This document shows, piece after piece, positions 17,599 to 26,921 of a stretch of DNA of 64,000 nt. The translations under genes and the position numbers were made by a program. How positions within the stretch are numbered: the first letter of the stretch is position 1; the number at the start of each line of letters is the position of its first letter. The notes under the pieces are model-generated. The model was given only the letters and a program-made list of their open reading frames with translations, was not told the origin of the DNA and did not search any database. The stretch covers positions 1 to 64,000 of the forward strand of contig CAZAYP010000026.1 in assembly GCA_964489425.1 (NCBI GenBank), in the 5' to 3' direction. Source of the DNA: CAZAYP01 sp964489425 [NCBI: uncultured Verrucomicrobiota bacterium] (GTDB lineage: Bacteria; Verrucomicrobiota; Kiritimatiellia; RZYC01).

Positions 17599-18144
17599 TC
17601 AGTGGTAGACGGCCAGGCCCAGCGCCACGAGAAACAGGCCGAAAACAAAGCCTGTCAGGCCCCACGCCCGGCACCCGGCCTCGGAACGGTACAGGCGCTC
17701 GCCGGCTTTGCGGAACCAGTAGGGGCTGAGCACCAGCACCATGCCCTTGATGACCAGGACGTAGGCCAGGATCACCATCACGAAGCGCCACGGCGAGTCG
17801 AGCCAGCGGGCCGCGTTGAGCATCGGGTTGGACACGAGCAGCAGCAGCCCGCCCAGGGCGCGCGGCGCCAGCAGCTCGTTCATCAGAACGATGATCATCG
17901 CGTACGCCATGATGGCGAGCGGGTAGATGTAAGGCCGCAAAAAGCCGAACATCCCGAGCTCCGCGCCATGCACCACGTAGGCCGCCCACGCCAGGTCAAC
18001 GGCGGCCAGGAGGCAACCCCAGATCGGGTTGCGCGGGAACCCCTGCCACTGCCGTCGGAACCACGTGGGGGCCAGCAGGGCCGCCAGGCACAGCGCCGCG
18101 GTGAGGCCGCCCAGGGCGCAGGTGTATACTGCCAGGCGCGTCAT
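17599..18144 (-). CDS. Small multi-helix membrane protein of unknown function
   Basis: This 181-residue protein starts at ATG 18144, behind GGGAGGAG. It contains about five hydrophobic helices and ends VFGLFLVALGLAVYH. I see no catalytic motif and do not recognise the family. Its position just ahead of a GT9 glycosyltransferase gene, and divergent from a polyprenyl-phosphate glycosyltransferase, suggests a part in envelope glycan assembly, but that is inference. Confidence 0.7.
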   Translation of the reverse strand: MTRLAVYTCALGGLTAALCLAALLAPTWFRRQWQGFPRNPIWGCLLAAVDLAWAAYVVHGAELGMFGFLRPYIYPLAIMAYAMIIVLMNELLAPRALGGLLLLVSNPMLNAARWLDSPWRFVMVILAYVLVIKGMVLVLSPYWFRKAGERLYRSEAGCRAWGLTGFVFGLFLVALGLAVYH

Positions 18145-18250
18145 GGCCAATCTCCTCCCGGTGGGGTCCGGGTCGTTCGTTTGCGTTTTTCTGTCATGAA
18201 AGGAAGAATGATATTGATTATCCCGCCAATAAAAAGGAAAAACAGAGTCA

Positions 18251-19075
18251 ATGTCGGCGGTCAGGCCGCCGGCGGCCAACACGATGGAAAGCGCCAACAT
18301 GCATGCCGGGTCGCAGCCGGCCGCGCCCAGCGGGAACTCCGCCCTGCTGGTCGTGCCCACGTATAACGAGCGCGACAACGTTCCGCGCCTGGTCCCGGCC
18401 GTGTTCGCCGCGGCCCCGGACGTGGACATTCTCTTCGTGGACGACAACTCGCCGGACGGCACCGGCCAACTCGCCGACGACATCGGCCGCGCCGAGCCGC
18501 GCGTGCACGTGCTGCACCGGGACAAGAAGATGGGCCTTGGCCGCGCCTACATCGCGGGGTTCCAGTGGGGCCTGGCCCGGAAGTACGACTATTTTCTCGA
18601 GATGGACGCGGACTTCTCGCACAACCCGGCGGATGTCGCCCGCCTCTTGCAGGCGGCGCGGGACGGCGCCGACCTGGTGCTGGGCTCGCGCTACGTGGGC
18701 GGGATCCGCGTCATCAACTGGCCGCTCAACCGCCTGTTCCTGAGCAAGGGGGCGTCGCTGTACGTGCGGATGATTACCGGGCTGCCGGTCACGGATCCCA
18801 CCGGTGGCTTCAAATGTTTCCGGCGGCGGGTGCTCGAGGCGCTGGACCTGCCGCGGATATCCTCCAACGGCTACTCGTTCCAGATCGAGATGACCCACAA
18901 GGCCTGGCTGCAGGGGTTCGTGATCCGCGAAATCCCGATCACCTTCGAAGAGCGGCGGTCCGGCCAGTCGAAGATGAGCGGCGCCATCGTGCGCGAGGCC
19001 CTCTGGATGGTGTGGAAGCTGTACCTGTCGTGCGGCCTGCGCCGCGGCCCGGCCAACCCCCGGCCCGCCCCATGA
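18251..19075 (+). CDS. DPM1-like polyprenyl-phosphate glycosyltransferase (GT2)
   Basis: This protein of up to 274 residues has the dolichol-phosphate mannosyltransferase signature: VVPTYNERDNVPRLV, FVDDNSPDGTG, the metal motif DADFSH, GSRYVGG and NGYSFQIEM. There is no C-terminal membrane domain, so it is the short catalytic type. The expected reaction is sugar transfer from a nucleotide sugar to polyprenyl phosphate. The start could be ATG 18251, 18284 or 18299; none has a strong ribosome site. Its stop overlaps the start of the UbiA-like gene (ATGA), linking the two in polyprenyl-phosphate-sugar metabolism. Confidence 0.87.
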   Translation: MSAVRPPAANTMESANMHAGSQPAAPSGNSALLVVPTYNERDNVPRLVPAVFAAAPDVDILFVDDNSPDGTGQLADDIGRAEPRVHVLHRDKKMGLGRAYIAGFQWGLARKYDYFLEMDADFSHNPADVARLLQAARDGADLVLGSRYVGGIRVINWPLNRLFLSKGASLYVRMITGLPVTDPTGGFKCFRRRVLEALDLPRISSNGYSFQIEMTHKAWLQGFVIREIPITFEERRSGQSKMSGAIVREALWMVWKLYLSCGLRRGPANPRPAP

Positions 19076-19986
19076 CCAAGGCCCGGCGCCCGGTCTGGTT
19101 GAGTTATGTATTGGCCTTGCGCCCCACCCAGTGGACCAAGAACGGCCTGGTGCTGGCGGCGTTCCTGTTCGCCATCGGCGACCGCACCCAGAGCGTCTCG
19201 GTCTCGGCCCTGGCCACGGTGCTGATCGCGGCGGGGCTGTTCTGCGCGCTGTCGAGCGGGATCTACCTGGTCAACGATGTCAAGGACCTGGCGCTCGACC
19301 GCGAGCATCCCACCAAGCGCTGGCGCCCGGTGGCGGCCGGCGAGGTCCCGGTGGCCGGCGCGCTGGCGCTGGCGCTGGTGCTGCTGACCGGCGCGCTGCT
19401 GGCCAGCTTCCGGCTCAGCTTCAATTTCGGCCTGGTGGCTGGGGCCTACGTGTTCCTGCAGCTCAATTACACCCTCTGGCTAAAAAAGATCGCGCTGGTG
19501 GACCTGTTCGTGATCGCCGCCGGATTCGTGCTGCGCGCCCTGGCCGGCGCGGTGGTGCTGGAGGTCAACATCTCGCCCTGGCTGATCCTCTGCACCATGC
19601 TGCTGGCGCTGTTCCTGGCGCTGTGCAAGCGGCGCCACGAGAAGGTGGTGGTGGGCGATGCGCGTGACAGCGCTGCGTCCCGGCCCAGCCTGGCGCAGTA
19701 TCACGCCAAGCTGCTGGACCAGTTGATCGGCATTGTCAGCTCCGCGGTCATCGTCTGCTACGCGCTCTACACCCTGTGGCCGGACACCGTGGCCAAGTTC
19801 GGCAGCGCCCGGCTTGGGTTTACGATCCCGTTCGTGCTTTTTGGCCTGTTCCGTTACCTGGACCTGGTCTATCGCCACGAGAAGGGCGACCGGCCGGAAA
19901 AAATCCTGCTGACCGATCTCCCGCTGATCGTCGATTTGCTCCTGTATGCGGCCACGGTGTTCACGGTGATCCTGGTCTGGCGCTGA
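19072..19986 (+). CDS. UbiA-family prenyltransferase, decaprenyl-phosphate phosphoribosyltransferase-like
   Basis: This 304-residue integral membrane protein has about eight helices. It has LRPTQWTKN near the N-terminus and the metal/diphosphate motif NDVKDLALDREHPTKRWRP, the pattern seen in decaprenyl-phosphate phosphoribose (DPPR) synthases rather than in quinone-synthesis UbiA enzymes. The likely reaction is transfer of phosphoribose from PRPP to polyprenyl phosphate, giving an activated pentose donor for cell-surface glycan. The 4-bp overlap with the DPM1-like gene supports a joint pathway. Confidence 0.85.
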   Translation: MTKARRPVWLSYVLALRPTQWTKNGLVLAAFLFAIGDRTQSVSVSALATVLIAAGLFCALSSGIYLVNDVKDLALDREHPTKRWRPVAAGEVPVAGALALALVLLTGALLASFRLSFNFGLVAGAYVFLQLNYTLWLKKIALVDLFVIAAGFVLRALAGAVVLEVNISPWLILCTMLLALFLALCKRRHEKVVVGDARDSAASRPSLAQYHAKLLDQLIGIVSSAVIVCYALYTLWPDTVAKFGSARLGFTIPFVLFGLFRYLDLVYRHEKGDRPEKILLTDLPLIVDLLLYAATVFTVILVWR

Positions 19987-20078
19987 TTTCGCGCGCCGGG
20001 TTTGGCTGAGCCCAAGTTTTTATTCCATTCCGTTCGGGCTGCCGCTATATTGCGGATGGTATTCGGAGTTTCGGCCGC

Positions 20079-20405
20079 ATGATACATATACTGTGGATCC
20101 TCGGTGCCTTGCTGGTTTTCGGTTACGTGTTTGGCCGGCGCGACAATTTTCAAAAGCGCCTGCAGCAGTCCCGCGCCGCCAGGAAGCTTGATCTTCCGCC
20201 CCGGCCGGCGGCGACCATGATCGGCACCGGAACCAGCCCGGCGTCCGCGCCCGGCCGCACCGGCGCCCCCGCAGCCGGCGCCCGGCCCGCGGTGACCGCC
20301 GATGAACCGCCCCCGCGCAGCATGACGGACGAAATGATTGCGAAGCTCAGCCAGAGCGATCCCAAGGCCGTGGCCCGGGGTATCGCCAACCTGCTCAAGG
20401 AGTAG
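20079..20405 (+). CDS. Small single-pass membrane protein of unknown function
   Basis: This 108-residue protein has one N-terminal membrane helix (MIHILWILGALLVFGYVFG), a basic stop-transfer segment, an Ala/Pro/Gly-rich linker (about 40-85), and a short conserved-looking tail (MTDEMIAKLSQSDPKAVARG). I do not recognise it. It precedes another single-pass protein and the MacAB-like transporter on the same strand (22-nt gap), so it may be an accessory to that system. Confidence 0.6.
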   Translation: MIHILWILGALLVFGYVFGRRDNFQKRLQQSRAARKLDLPPRPAATMIGTGTSPASAPGRTGAPAAGARPAVTADEPPPRSMTDEMIAKLSQSDPKAVARGIANLLKE

Positions 20406-20426
20406 CCGCGCTGCCGGCCCTGGCTC

Positions 20427-21083
20427 ATGATCCCCACCCATTCCAACTCAGCCCCTCCAGCCGCGCCGGCCCGCGCATCCCTGACGGCCTTGGGCGCGAC
20501 CTGGGGTTGGCGCTTGCTGCTGCTGGCCGCCGCGATCATTTTCCTGGCCGATACCGTCTACCTGTTCCTGCCCGCGGCGCCGGAGGATCGGAAAGCGGAC
20601 GCGGCGCCCGCCGCCGGGGAAACCGTGGAGGTGCGCGCGGCCCGGGAGCTACCGCCGCTGCGCGCGGATCCCGGCCGCCATGCGAATATTCCCCTGGCCG
20701 TGTCGCTTCCGCCGGTGGCCGGCGACCCGGCCGCCGGGCAGGCCGCGCTGCTGGAGCAGTGCCGGGCGGCCCTGCTGCGCATGCAGGCGGACATGAAGGC
20801 GTCCCAGGAACGGTATGACATCGTCGCCTCCCGCCTGAGCCTGGCGCGGTTGCGGTCCCGCAACATGGCCGCGGTGTCGACCGTGGTGCAGAGCAACCTG
20901 GTCATCACCCTTGCGCGGGCCAAGGCCATGGAAACCACGCTGGCCATGCTGCCGCAGTCCACGGACCTGCCCGGGGCGCAGGCGCGCGCGCAAGCCGCGC
21001 TGCGCGAGATGATCAGCGCCCTGGAAGCCGCGCTGGCCGCTGAAAACCAGGCCGGGTTCCCGTTCGTGGCGGATGGGCCATAG
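20427..21083 (+). CDS. Single-pass membrane protein with extracytoplasmic helical domain
   Basis: This 218-residue protein has one membrane helix at about residues 30-50 (LLLLAAAIIFLADTVYLFL), a Pro/Ala-rich linker, then a helical region (about 105-205) with spaced Leu/Met/Ala, likely coiled coil. There are no catalytic motifs and I do not recognise the family. The ABC ATPase gene starts about 11 nt after it, so it probably belongs to the same operon. It could be a periplasmic partner of the exporter; that is inference. Confidence 0.6.
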   Translation: MIPTHSNSAPPAAPARASLTALGATWGWRLLLLAAAIIFLADTVYLFLPAAPEDRKADAAPAAGETVEVRAARELPPLRADPGRHANIPLAVSLPPVAGDPAAGQAALLEQCRAALLRMQADMKASQERYDIVASRLSLARLRSRNMAAVSTVVQSNLVITLARAKAMETTLAMLPQSTDLPGAQARAQAALREMISALEAALAAENQAGFPFVADGP

Positions 21084-21094
21084 ACCAGGTGTTT

Positions 21095-21856
21095 ATGCCG
21101 GCAAATAACGAGCGCAATCCCGCGAAGTCCACCGATACGCCCCCGGCTGTCCCCGCGGTCTTGTTGAAGCTGGCGGGCGTCAGGAAAATCTTCCGGATGG
21201 GCGAGGTCGAGGTTCCCGTGCTGCGCGGGTTGGACCTGGAGATCCGCCGCGGCGAGTTGACCGTCATCCTCGGCGCCTCCGGCTCGGGTAAAAGCACACT
21301 GTTGAACCTGATCGGCGGTCTGGACCGGCCAACGGAAGGCCAGGTCCTGTTTGGCGCCGAAGACCTGGCGCGGTTCGACGACCAGCAGCTGACCCGCTAT
21401 CGCCGGGAACAGGTGGGGTTCGTGTTCCAGTTCTACAACCTGGTCGCCAGCCTCACCGCCCGCGAAAACGTCGAGGTGGCCACCGAGGTCGCTTCAGACC
21501 CGATAGACCCGGCCGAAATCCTGGGGAAAGTCGGGCTGGGCGACCGCCTGGACCATTTCCCCGCCCAGATGTCCGGCGGCCAGCAGCAGCGCGTCGCCAT
21601 CGCCCGCGCCGTGGCCAAGCGCCCGACCCTGCTGCTGTGCGACGAGCCCACCGGGGCGCTCGACCACGAGACCGGCGTCCAGGTGCTCGAGCTGCTGGGC
21701 GTCCTCAACCGGGACCTGGGCACCACCATCGTCATGGTGACCCACGCGCCGCCGATCGCCGCCATGGCCCATCGCGTCATCCGCATCGAGAGCGGCCGGA
21801 TCAAGGCCGTCGAGGTCAACCCGCAACCGCGCGCCGCGCGGGAGCTGGCGTGGTGA
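21095..21856 (+). CDS. ABC exporter ATP-binding protein (MacB/LolD type)
   Basis: This protein of about 253 residues has Walker A ILGASGSGKSTLLNLIGG, Q-loop FVFQFYNLVASLTA, signature MSGGQQQRVAIARA, Walker B LLLCDEPTGALD and switch MVTHAPPI. This pattern, with the FQFYNL Q-loop, is typical of the LolD/MacB/DevA subfamily that works with FtsX-type permeases. The start may be GTG 21089 or ATG 21095. The gene overlaps the permease gene at its 3' end (GTGA), which implies coupled translation. Confidence 0.92.
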   Translation: MPANNERNPAKSTDTPPAVPAVLLKLAGVRKIFRMGEVEVPVLRGLDLEIRRGELTVILGASGSGKSTLLNLIGGLDRPTEGQVLFGAEDLARFDDQQLTRYRREQVGFVFQFYNLVASLTARENVEVATEVASDPIDPAEILGKVGLGDRLDHFPAQMSGGQQQRVAIARAVAKRPTLLLCDEPTGALDHETGVQVLELLGVLNRDLGTTIVMVTHAPPIAAMAHRVIRIESGRIKAVEVNPQPRAARELAW

Positions 21857-24210
21857 GCGTGCTGGACACCAAGCTGCGGCGTGACCTCTGGCAGGCGCGC
21901 GGCATGCTGGCGGCGGTGGTGGCCATCATCGCGGCGGGGATCGGCTCGTTCGTCAGCATGCTGGGCACCTGCCACAACCTGACCCGGGCGCGCGACGACT
22001 ACTACACCCGCTGCAGCATGGCGGATTTCTGGATCGATCTCAAGAAGGCCCCGGTCAGCGAGGCGCGCCGCCTCTGCGCGTTGCTCGGCGTGGCCAGCGT
22101 CCACGACCGGATCGTCTTCTCCGTGACGGCCGACCTGGAGGGGGTCGACGAACCTATCAGCGGCATAGCCATTTCCATGCCGCCCACCCAGGTGCCGGTC
22201 ATCAACGGCCTGCTGGTGCGCGCGGGGTCCTATTTCACCGGCCAGCGCCAGCGCGAGGTGATCCTGTCGGAAAAGTTCGCCCGGTCCCACGGCCTGAGAC
22301 CCGGCCACACGCTCCAACTGGTCATGAACGGCCAGTGCCAGACCTGGTACGTGGTCGGCACCGCCATCAGCCCGGAGTTCGTCTACATGGCGCCGGGCGA
22401 CTACGGCATCTTCTTCGTCCGGCGCGATGACGCCGAGGAGGCATTCGGGTTCAAGGGGGCCTGCAACAGCCTGGTCGGCCAACTCACCCCGGCCGCGCGG
22501 GCGGCCGGCGCCACGGCGCTGTTCGATGAGTTGAAGCGCGCCCTGGAGGAGTACGGCGTGTTTGCCGTCACTCCGCGCGCCCAGCAGTTTTCCAACCTTA
22601 CCCTCCGCTCGGAGCTTGGCGGTCTGCAGACCATGGCCACCATGCTGCCGTTGATGTTCCTGGGCGTGGCCGCCTTGGTTCTCAACGTGCTGTTGACGCG
22701 CATGACCGAGCAGCAGCGCGTGGTCATCGGAACCCTCAAGGCTCTCGGGTACGGCAACCGCGTTCTCCGGGCGCATTTCCTCAAGTTTGCCCTGCTGGTG
22801 GGATTGGCCGGAGCCGTGCTGGGCGTGACGCTGGGGCACCTGATCGCCGGGGGCATGAACCAGCTCTACAAATCGGTCTTCTCCTTCCCGCTCATGCGCA
22901 ACGCCTGGCAGCCCGCCCTGGTGCTGGTGGCCGTGGCGATCGCCTTGGTGTTTGCCCTGCTGGGGGCCTTGCGCGGGGTGCGCAAGGTGTCCGGCCTGCC
23001 GCCGGCCGAGGCCATGCGCGAGGCCGCGCCGGCGGTGGTTGGCGCCATTGCCCTCGAGCGGTGGACTTGGTTCTGGGGCCGCCTGGACTTCCGCTGGCAG
23101 GTGGTGCTGCGCGGACTCTTCCGCAACAAGGGCCGTACCCTGGTAAGTATGCTGGCGGCGGTCATGGGCGCGGCCCTGATCGTGATGGCGTTGGGGTTTG
23201 TCAATTCCATGAACGGCATGCTGGCCTTCCAGTTTGACAAGGTCATGCTTAGCCAGTACACCCTCAATCTGGCCGACGGCACCGGCGCTGAGGCCGTGGA
23301 CGAGATCCGCCGCTGGCCGGGGGTGACCCTCGCCGAGGGGGTGCTGGACGCCGCCGGCATGTTCGAATACCAGGGCCGGCGCAAGCAGGGGACCATCAGC
23401 GGCTTGATGCCCGGCGCCCGGTTGACCGTGCCGTGCAACGCCGCCGGCCAGCAGGTCCCGGTCCCGGCCAACGGCCTGCTCATGACCCGGCGCCTGGCCG
23501 ATCAGATCGGGGTCCGGCCCGGCGACACGGTCTGGTTCACCCCGGTCAAGGGTGCGCGCCGGCCATGCCAGCTGGCGGTGGCGGGATTGATCGAGAGCAT
23601 GCTGGGCCTGGGCGTGTACGCCGATTACCGTTATCTCACCCGGATCCTGGGAGAGGCCGGGGCCCTGTCGCAGGTCCAGGTGCGCGCCGCCCAGACCCCG
23701 GCCCAGTGCCGGGAGTTCCTGCGCCAGGCCAAGGGCGCGCCGCGGTTGCAGTCGCTTGTCAAAGTGGCCGAACAGAAAGCCAACCTGCAGGATCAGTTCC
23801 ACGGCGCCATGCTGGGCATGGCCGTAGCCATGATCCTGTTTGCCGGCGTGATTTTCCTCGGCTCGATCCTCAACGGGTCGTTGATCGCCATGGCCGAGCG
23901 CCGCCGCGAAATCGCCACCTTCCGCGTCCTGGGCTACCGGGCCACCGAGGTGGGCGCCATGTTTTGGCACGAGAACATCGTGGTCAACCTGCTGGGCGCG
24001 GTCCTGGGCCTGCCGGTGGGCTATGCCCTGCTGGCCGGCATGATGACCCAGTACTCCAACGATGCCTACCAGATGCCCGCCATGGTGGCCCCGGCCAGCT
24101 ACGCCTGGACCCTGGTGTTGACCGTGGTGTTTGTCGGCCTGTCGCACGCGCTGGTACAGTGGAGCATAAACCGCCTGAACTGGGGCGAAGCCTTGAACAT
24201 GAAGGAGTGA
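21853..24210 (+). CDS. FtsX/MacB-type ABC permease with two FtsX domains
   Basis: This 785-residue protein has an N-terminal helix followed by a periplasmic MacB-PCD-like region, three helices (first FtsX unit about 255-375, MATMLPLMFLGVAALVLNVL), then a second helix, periplasmic domain and FtsX unit (about 650-780, MLGMAVAMILFAGVIFLGSI). This double layout matches long FtsX permeases of lipoprotein or antimicrobial exporters. The start is GTG at 21853 overlapping the ATPase stop, with GTG 21850 as an alternative. The periplasmic adaptor gene follows 4 nt later. Confidence 0.88.
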   Translation: MSVLDTKLRRDLWQARGMLAAVVAIIAAGIGSFVSMLGTCHNLTRARDDYYTRCSMADFWIDLKKAPVSEARRLCALLGVASVHDRIVFSVTADLEGVDEPISGIAISMPPTQVPVINGLLVRAGSYFTGQRQREVILSEKFARSHGLRPGHTLQLVMNGQCQTWYVVGTAISPEFVYMAPGDYGIFFVRRDDAEEAFGFKGACNSLVGQLTPAARAAGATALFDELKRALEEYGVFAVTPRAQQFSNLTLRSELGGLQTMATMLPLMFLGVAALVLNVLLTRMTEQQRVVIGTLKALGYGNRVLRAHFLKFALLVGLAGAVLGVTLGHLIAGGMNQLYKSVFSFPLMRNAWQPALVLVAVAIALVFALLGALRGVRKVSGLPPAEAMREAAPAVVGAIALERWTWFWGRLDFRWQVVLRGLFRNKGRTLVSMLAAVMGAALIVMALGFVNSMNGMLAFQFDKVMLSQYTLNLADGTGAEAVDEIRRWPGVTLAEGVLDAAGMFEYQGRRKQGTISGLMPGARLTVPCNAAGQQVPVPANGLLMTRRLADQIGVRPGDTVWFTPVKGARRPCQLAVAGLIESMLGLGVYADYRYLTRILGEAGALSQVQVRAAQTPAQCREFLRQAKGAPRLQSLVKVAEQKANLQDQFHGAMLGMAVAMILFAGVIFLGSILNGSLIAMAERRREIATFRVLGYRATEVGAMFWHENIVVNLLGAVLGLPVGYALLAGMMTQYSNDAYQMPAMVAPASYAWTLVLTVVFVGLSHALVQWSINRLNWGEALNMKE

Positions 24211-24214
24211 GCGC

Positions 24215-25462
24215 ATGAAGACGAAACGAAACCATCGCTGGATCTGGGTGGCCCTGGGCGTGGTGGTGCTGGCGCTGGCGGCTTGGTCGACCCGCCCGTC
24301 GGCGCTGCCGGTGCGCGTGGCCCAGGTCCGGCGCGGGCTCATCCAGGCTTACGTGGACGAGGCCGCGCGCACCACGCTGCCCCACGTGTACCACCTGACC
24401 ATGCCCCAGAACGGCCGCATCCAGCCGATCACCGTGCGCGAGGGCGATTCCGTCACCCAGGGCCAGGTCGTGGCGGTCATGGACCTGGCCGACCTGCAGG
24501 ATTCCCTGCGCGAAGCCAACGCGGCCGTGACCGCGATCCAGGCCGCCGTTCTGTCGTCGCAGGCCAAGATCACGGCGAGCAAGGCGTACGAGGACTATGC
24601 CGAGTGGGTCTGGAAAGCCCAGGAACGCCTGTACGACAGCCAGGACGTCAGCGAGATGTCGGCCCGTGAAGCCCAGCGCGACTTTATCGGCAGCCAGGTG
24701 GATTTCCAGCAGGATCAGTTCCAGTTCCATGCCATGGGCGCCATCCAGGCCATGGTCCAGCTCCTGCCGATTTATTATGGCCGCCAGTTGCAGCGCGCCA
24801 CGCTCGCCAGCCCCATCGCCGGCACCGTCCTGCAGCGCTTCGTGGACAACGAGCGCGAACTGGCGGCCGGCGACGCCCTGCTGGACATCGGCGACGTGAA
24901 CGCGCTGGAGGTCACCGCCGACCTGCTCAGCGACGACGTCGTGTCGGTGACCACGGGCGACACGGTGCAGATTTATGGCTCGGCGGTCGGCGACCGGGCC
25001 GTCACCGGGACGGTCAGGCGCATTCACCCGGAGGGCTTCACCAAGACGTCGTCGCTGGGCGTCGAGCAGCAGCGCGTGCCGGTGGTCGTCGCCTTCCAAC
25101 CCGCGGCGCTGACGAGCCTGGTCGAGGCCGACCGCCGCCTGGGCGTCGAGTACCGGGTGCGGGTGCGGATCTTCACGGCGGAACATGACCAGGCCCTGAT
25201 CATTCCCATCACCGCCCTGTTCCGCAACGGGGCCGGGGACGGCTGGCTGACCTACGTGGTGCGCCATGGCCGCGCGGCGCTGGTCCCGGTCGCCCTCGGC
25301 CTGTCCAATGACAACGAGGCGGAGGTGATCCCGCTCTTCCCGGACCGGACCCACGATAACGCGGCCGTGCTGATCGCCGGCCTGGCGGCGGGGGATCAGG
25401 TCATCGACGCCCCGGACGCCGCCCTGGCCAGCGGCGCGCGGGTGAAGCCCGCCGGCCCCTGA
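24215..25462 (+). CDS. Periplasmic adaptor (membrane fusion) protein, MacA/HlyD family
   Basis: This 415-residue protein has an N-terminal membrane anchor (WIWVALGVVVLALAAW), a barrel-sandwich/lipoyl half (NGRIQPITVREGDSVTQGQ), a helical hairpin with coiled-coil character (about 90-185), the second half-lipoyl motif TLASPIAGTVLQRFVDNE and beta-barrel domains. Together with the preceding ATPase and permease it would form a MacAB/DevBCA-like tripartite exporter across both membranes. No TolC homologue is in the window. The exported substrate is unknown. Confidence 0.87.
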   Translation: MKTKRNHRWIWVALGVVVLALAAWSTRPSALPVRVAQVRRGLIQAYVDEAARTTLPHVYHLTMPQNGRIQPITVREGDSVTQGQVVAVMDLADLQDSLREANAAVTAIQAAVLSSQAKITASKAYEDYAEWVWKAQERLYDSQDVSEMSAREAQRDFIGSQVDFQQDQFQFHAMGAIQAMVQLLPIYYGRQLQRATLASPIAGTVLQRFVDNERELAAGDALLDIGDVNALEVTADLLSDDVVSVTTGDTVQIYGSAVGDRAVTGTVRRIHPEGFTKTSSLGVEQQRVPVVVAFQPAALTSLVEADRRLGVEYRVRVRIFTAEHDQALIIPITALFRNGAGDGWLTYVVRHGRAALVPVALGLSNDNEAEVIPLFPDRTHDNAAVLIAGLAAGDQVIDAPDAALASGARVKPAGP

Positions 25463-25518
25463 GCCTGCGCCCGGGGCGTTGCGGGAGACGGCGCTGCCTG
25501 CGGGCGGGGATGCCTGGG

Positions 25519-26916
25519 TTATGGGCGGCGGCCGCCATCCGGCGCGCCTGCGCCCTGCCGCTCCAGCAAGGCCACGAGGCGCGCCCGGATGTCCGCCGCC
25601 AGCGCCTCGGCCGCGGCGCGCGCTGGCGCCTCGGCCGTGATGCGGATCACGGATTCCGTGTTGGAGCGCCGCACGTGGAACCAGCTTTCGCCGAGCTCGA
25701 CCCGCAGCCCGTCCAGCAGGCTGACCGGCTGGCCCTCGAACTGGCGGCGCAGGGCGCGGATCGCGCCCGGGGCCAGCTCGGTGCGGATGACGATCTTGTC
25801 GCGCACGATGGCGTAGTCCGGGATCGCGGCGCGCAACTCGCTCACCGTCCGGCCGGAGTCCGCCAGCAGCTCCAGCAGGATGGCCATGGCGCCAAAGCTG
25901 TCGCGGCAGGGATGGATGGCCGGCACGATCACCCCGCCGATATTTTCACCGCCCACAGCCGCGTGGCGCGCGAGCATTTCCTCCACGACGTTGATCTCCC
26001 CGATCCGCGTGCGGATGACCTCGCAGTTGCGCGCGTGGGCCACGAAATCCACCGCGCGGCTGGCCGGGACGTTCACCACCACGGGGCTGGCGCCGTGGTG
26101 GTCCAGCACCTGCTGCACGGCCAGGGCCAGGGTCAGGTCTTCGCCCAGCGGCACGCCGGCCTCGCTGACCACCGCCAGGCGGTCGCCGTCCGGATCCTGC
26201 GCAAAGCCGATGTCACAGCGCTCCCGGACCACGGCTTCCCGCAGCCGGCCGAGATGTTCCGGCAGCGGCTCGGGCGGCCGCTCGAACACACCGGTGGGCT
26301 GGTCGAACAGGGGCACCACCTCGCATCCGAGCTTGTCCCGCAGGAACGCCGGGGCGTAGAGCGCGCCGACCCCGTTGCAGCAGTCCACGGCCACGCGGAA
26401 CTTCCGGCGGCGGATGGCCTCGGCGTTGACGTACGCCAGGATGCGCTGGAAGTGCTCCCTGATCGGGGCGGGCTCCACCGCCACGGCGGGGATCTCGGGC
26501 TCCGGCACCAGCGGGAAATCCTGCTGGTGGTAGAGGTCAAACAGCTCCTCGGCGCGCGCCGCGTTGAGGAAGATGCCCGTGGCGTCGATAAACTTGAGCG
26601 CGTTCCACGGCGCAGGGTTATGGCTGGCGGTGATGGCGATGCCGCCGCGCGCCTGCAGGTGCGCGGTCAGCAGCAGCAGGGTGGGGGTGGGCGCCACGCC
26701 GGCGAGCACCGGCCGGCATCCCACGCTCTGCAGGCCGGCGATGATGGCGTGCTCGATCATCGGCCCGGTGGGGCGGGTGTCGCGGCCGACCACGATTGCG
26801 CCGCGGCCCACCAGGGCCCCAAACGCCTGGGCAAATCCCGCGGCCAGCTGCGGGGTGAACGACTGGCCCACCACGCCCCGCACGCCCGACACGCCGACTT
26901 TCAAGGCTTCGCGCAT
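25519..26916 (-). CDS. Phosphohexomutase, probably phosphoglucosamine mutase (intact active site)
   Basis: This 465-residue protein has all four phosphohexomutase signatures: the phosphoserine loop ITASHNPAPWNALKF, metal loop DPDGDR, sugar loop VGGENIGG and phosphate loop RRSNTESVIRI. The family interconverts hexose 6-phosphate and 1-phosphate. The NALKF variant after ASHNP is seen in archaeal-type GlmM or PMM/PGM, and glmS lies 6 kb away, so glucosamine-6-P to glucosamine-1-P is plausible; mannose or glucose phosphate are alternatives. It is the last gene of the peptide-kinase operon, 5 nt after its degenerate paralogue. Confidence 0.88.
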   Translation of the reverse strand: MREALKVGVSGVRGVVGQSFTPQLAAGFAQAFGALVGRGAIVVGRDTRPTGPMIEHAIIAGLQSVGCRPVLAGVAPTPTLLLLTAHLQARGGIAITASHNPAPWNALKFIDATGIFLNAARAEELFDLYHQQDFPLVPEPEIPAVAVEPAPIREHFQRILAYVNAEAIRRRKFRVAVDCCNGVGALYAPAFLRDKLGCEVVPLFDQPTGVFERPPEPLPEHLGRLREAVVRERCDIGFAQDPDGDRLAVVSEAGVPLGEDLTLALAVQQVLDHHGASPVVVNVPASRAVDFVAHARNCEVIRTRIGEINVVEEMLARHAAVGGENIGGVIVPAIHPCRDSFGAMAILLELLADSGRTVSELRAAIPDYAIVRDKIVIRTELAPGAIRALRRQFEGQPVSLLDGLRVELGESWFHVRRSNTESVIRITAEAPARAAAEALAADIRARLVALLERQGAGAPDGGRRP

Positions 26917-26921
26917 GGTGG

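Noticed and set aside
21433-24342. Minus-strand open frame of about 970 codons opposite the MacAB-like genes
   Set aside because: It runs across two well-supported plus-strand genes, and its composition (His, Gln, Gly, Arg repeats) is typical of antisense frames in GC-rich DNA.
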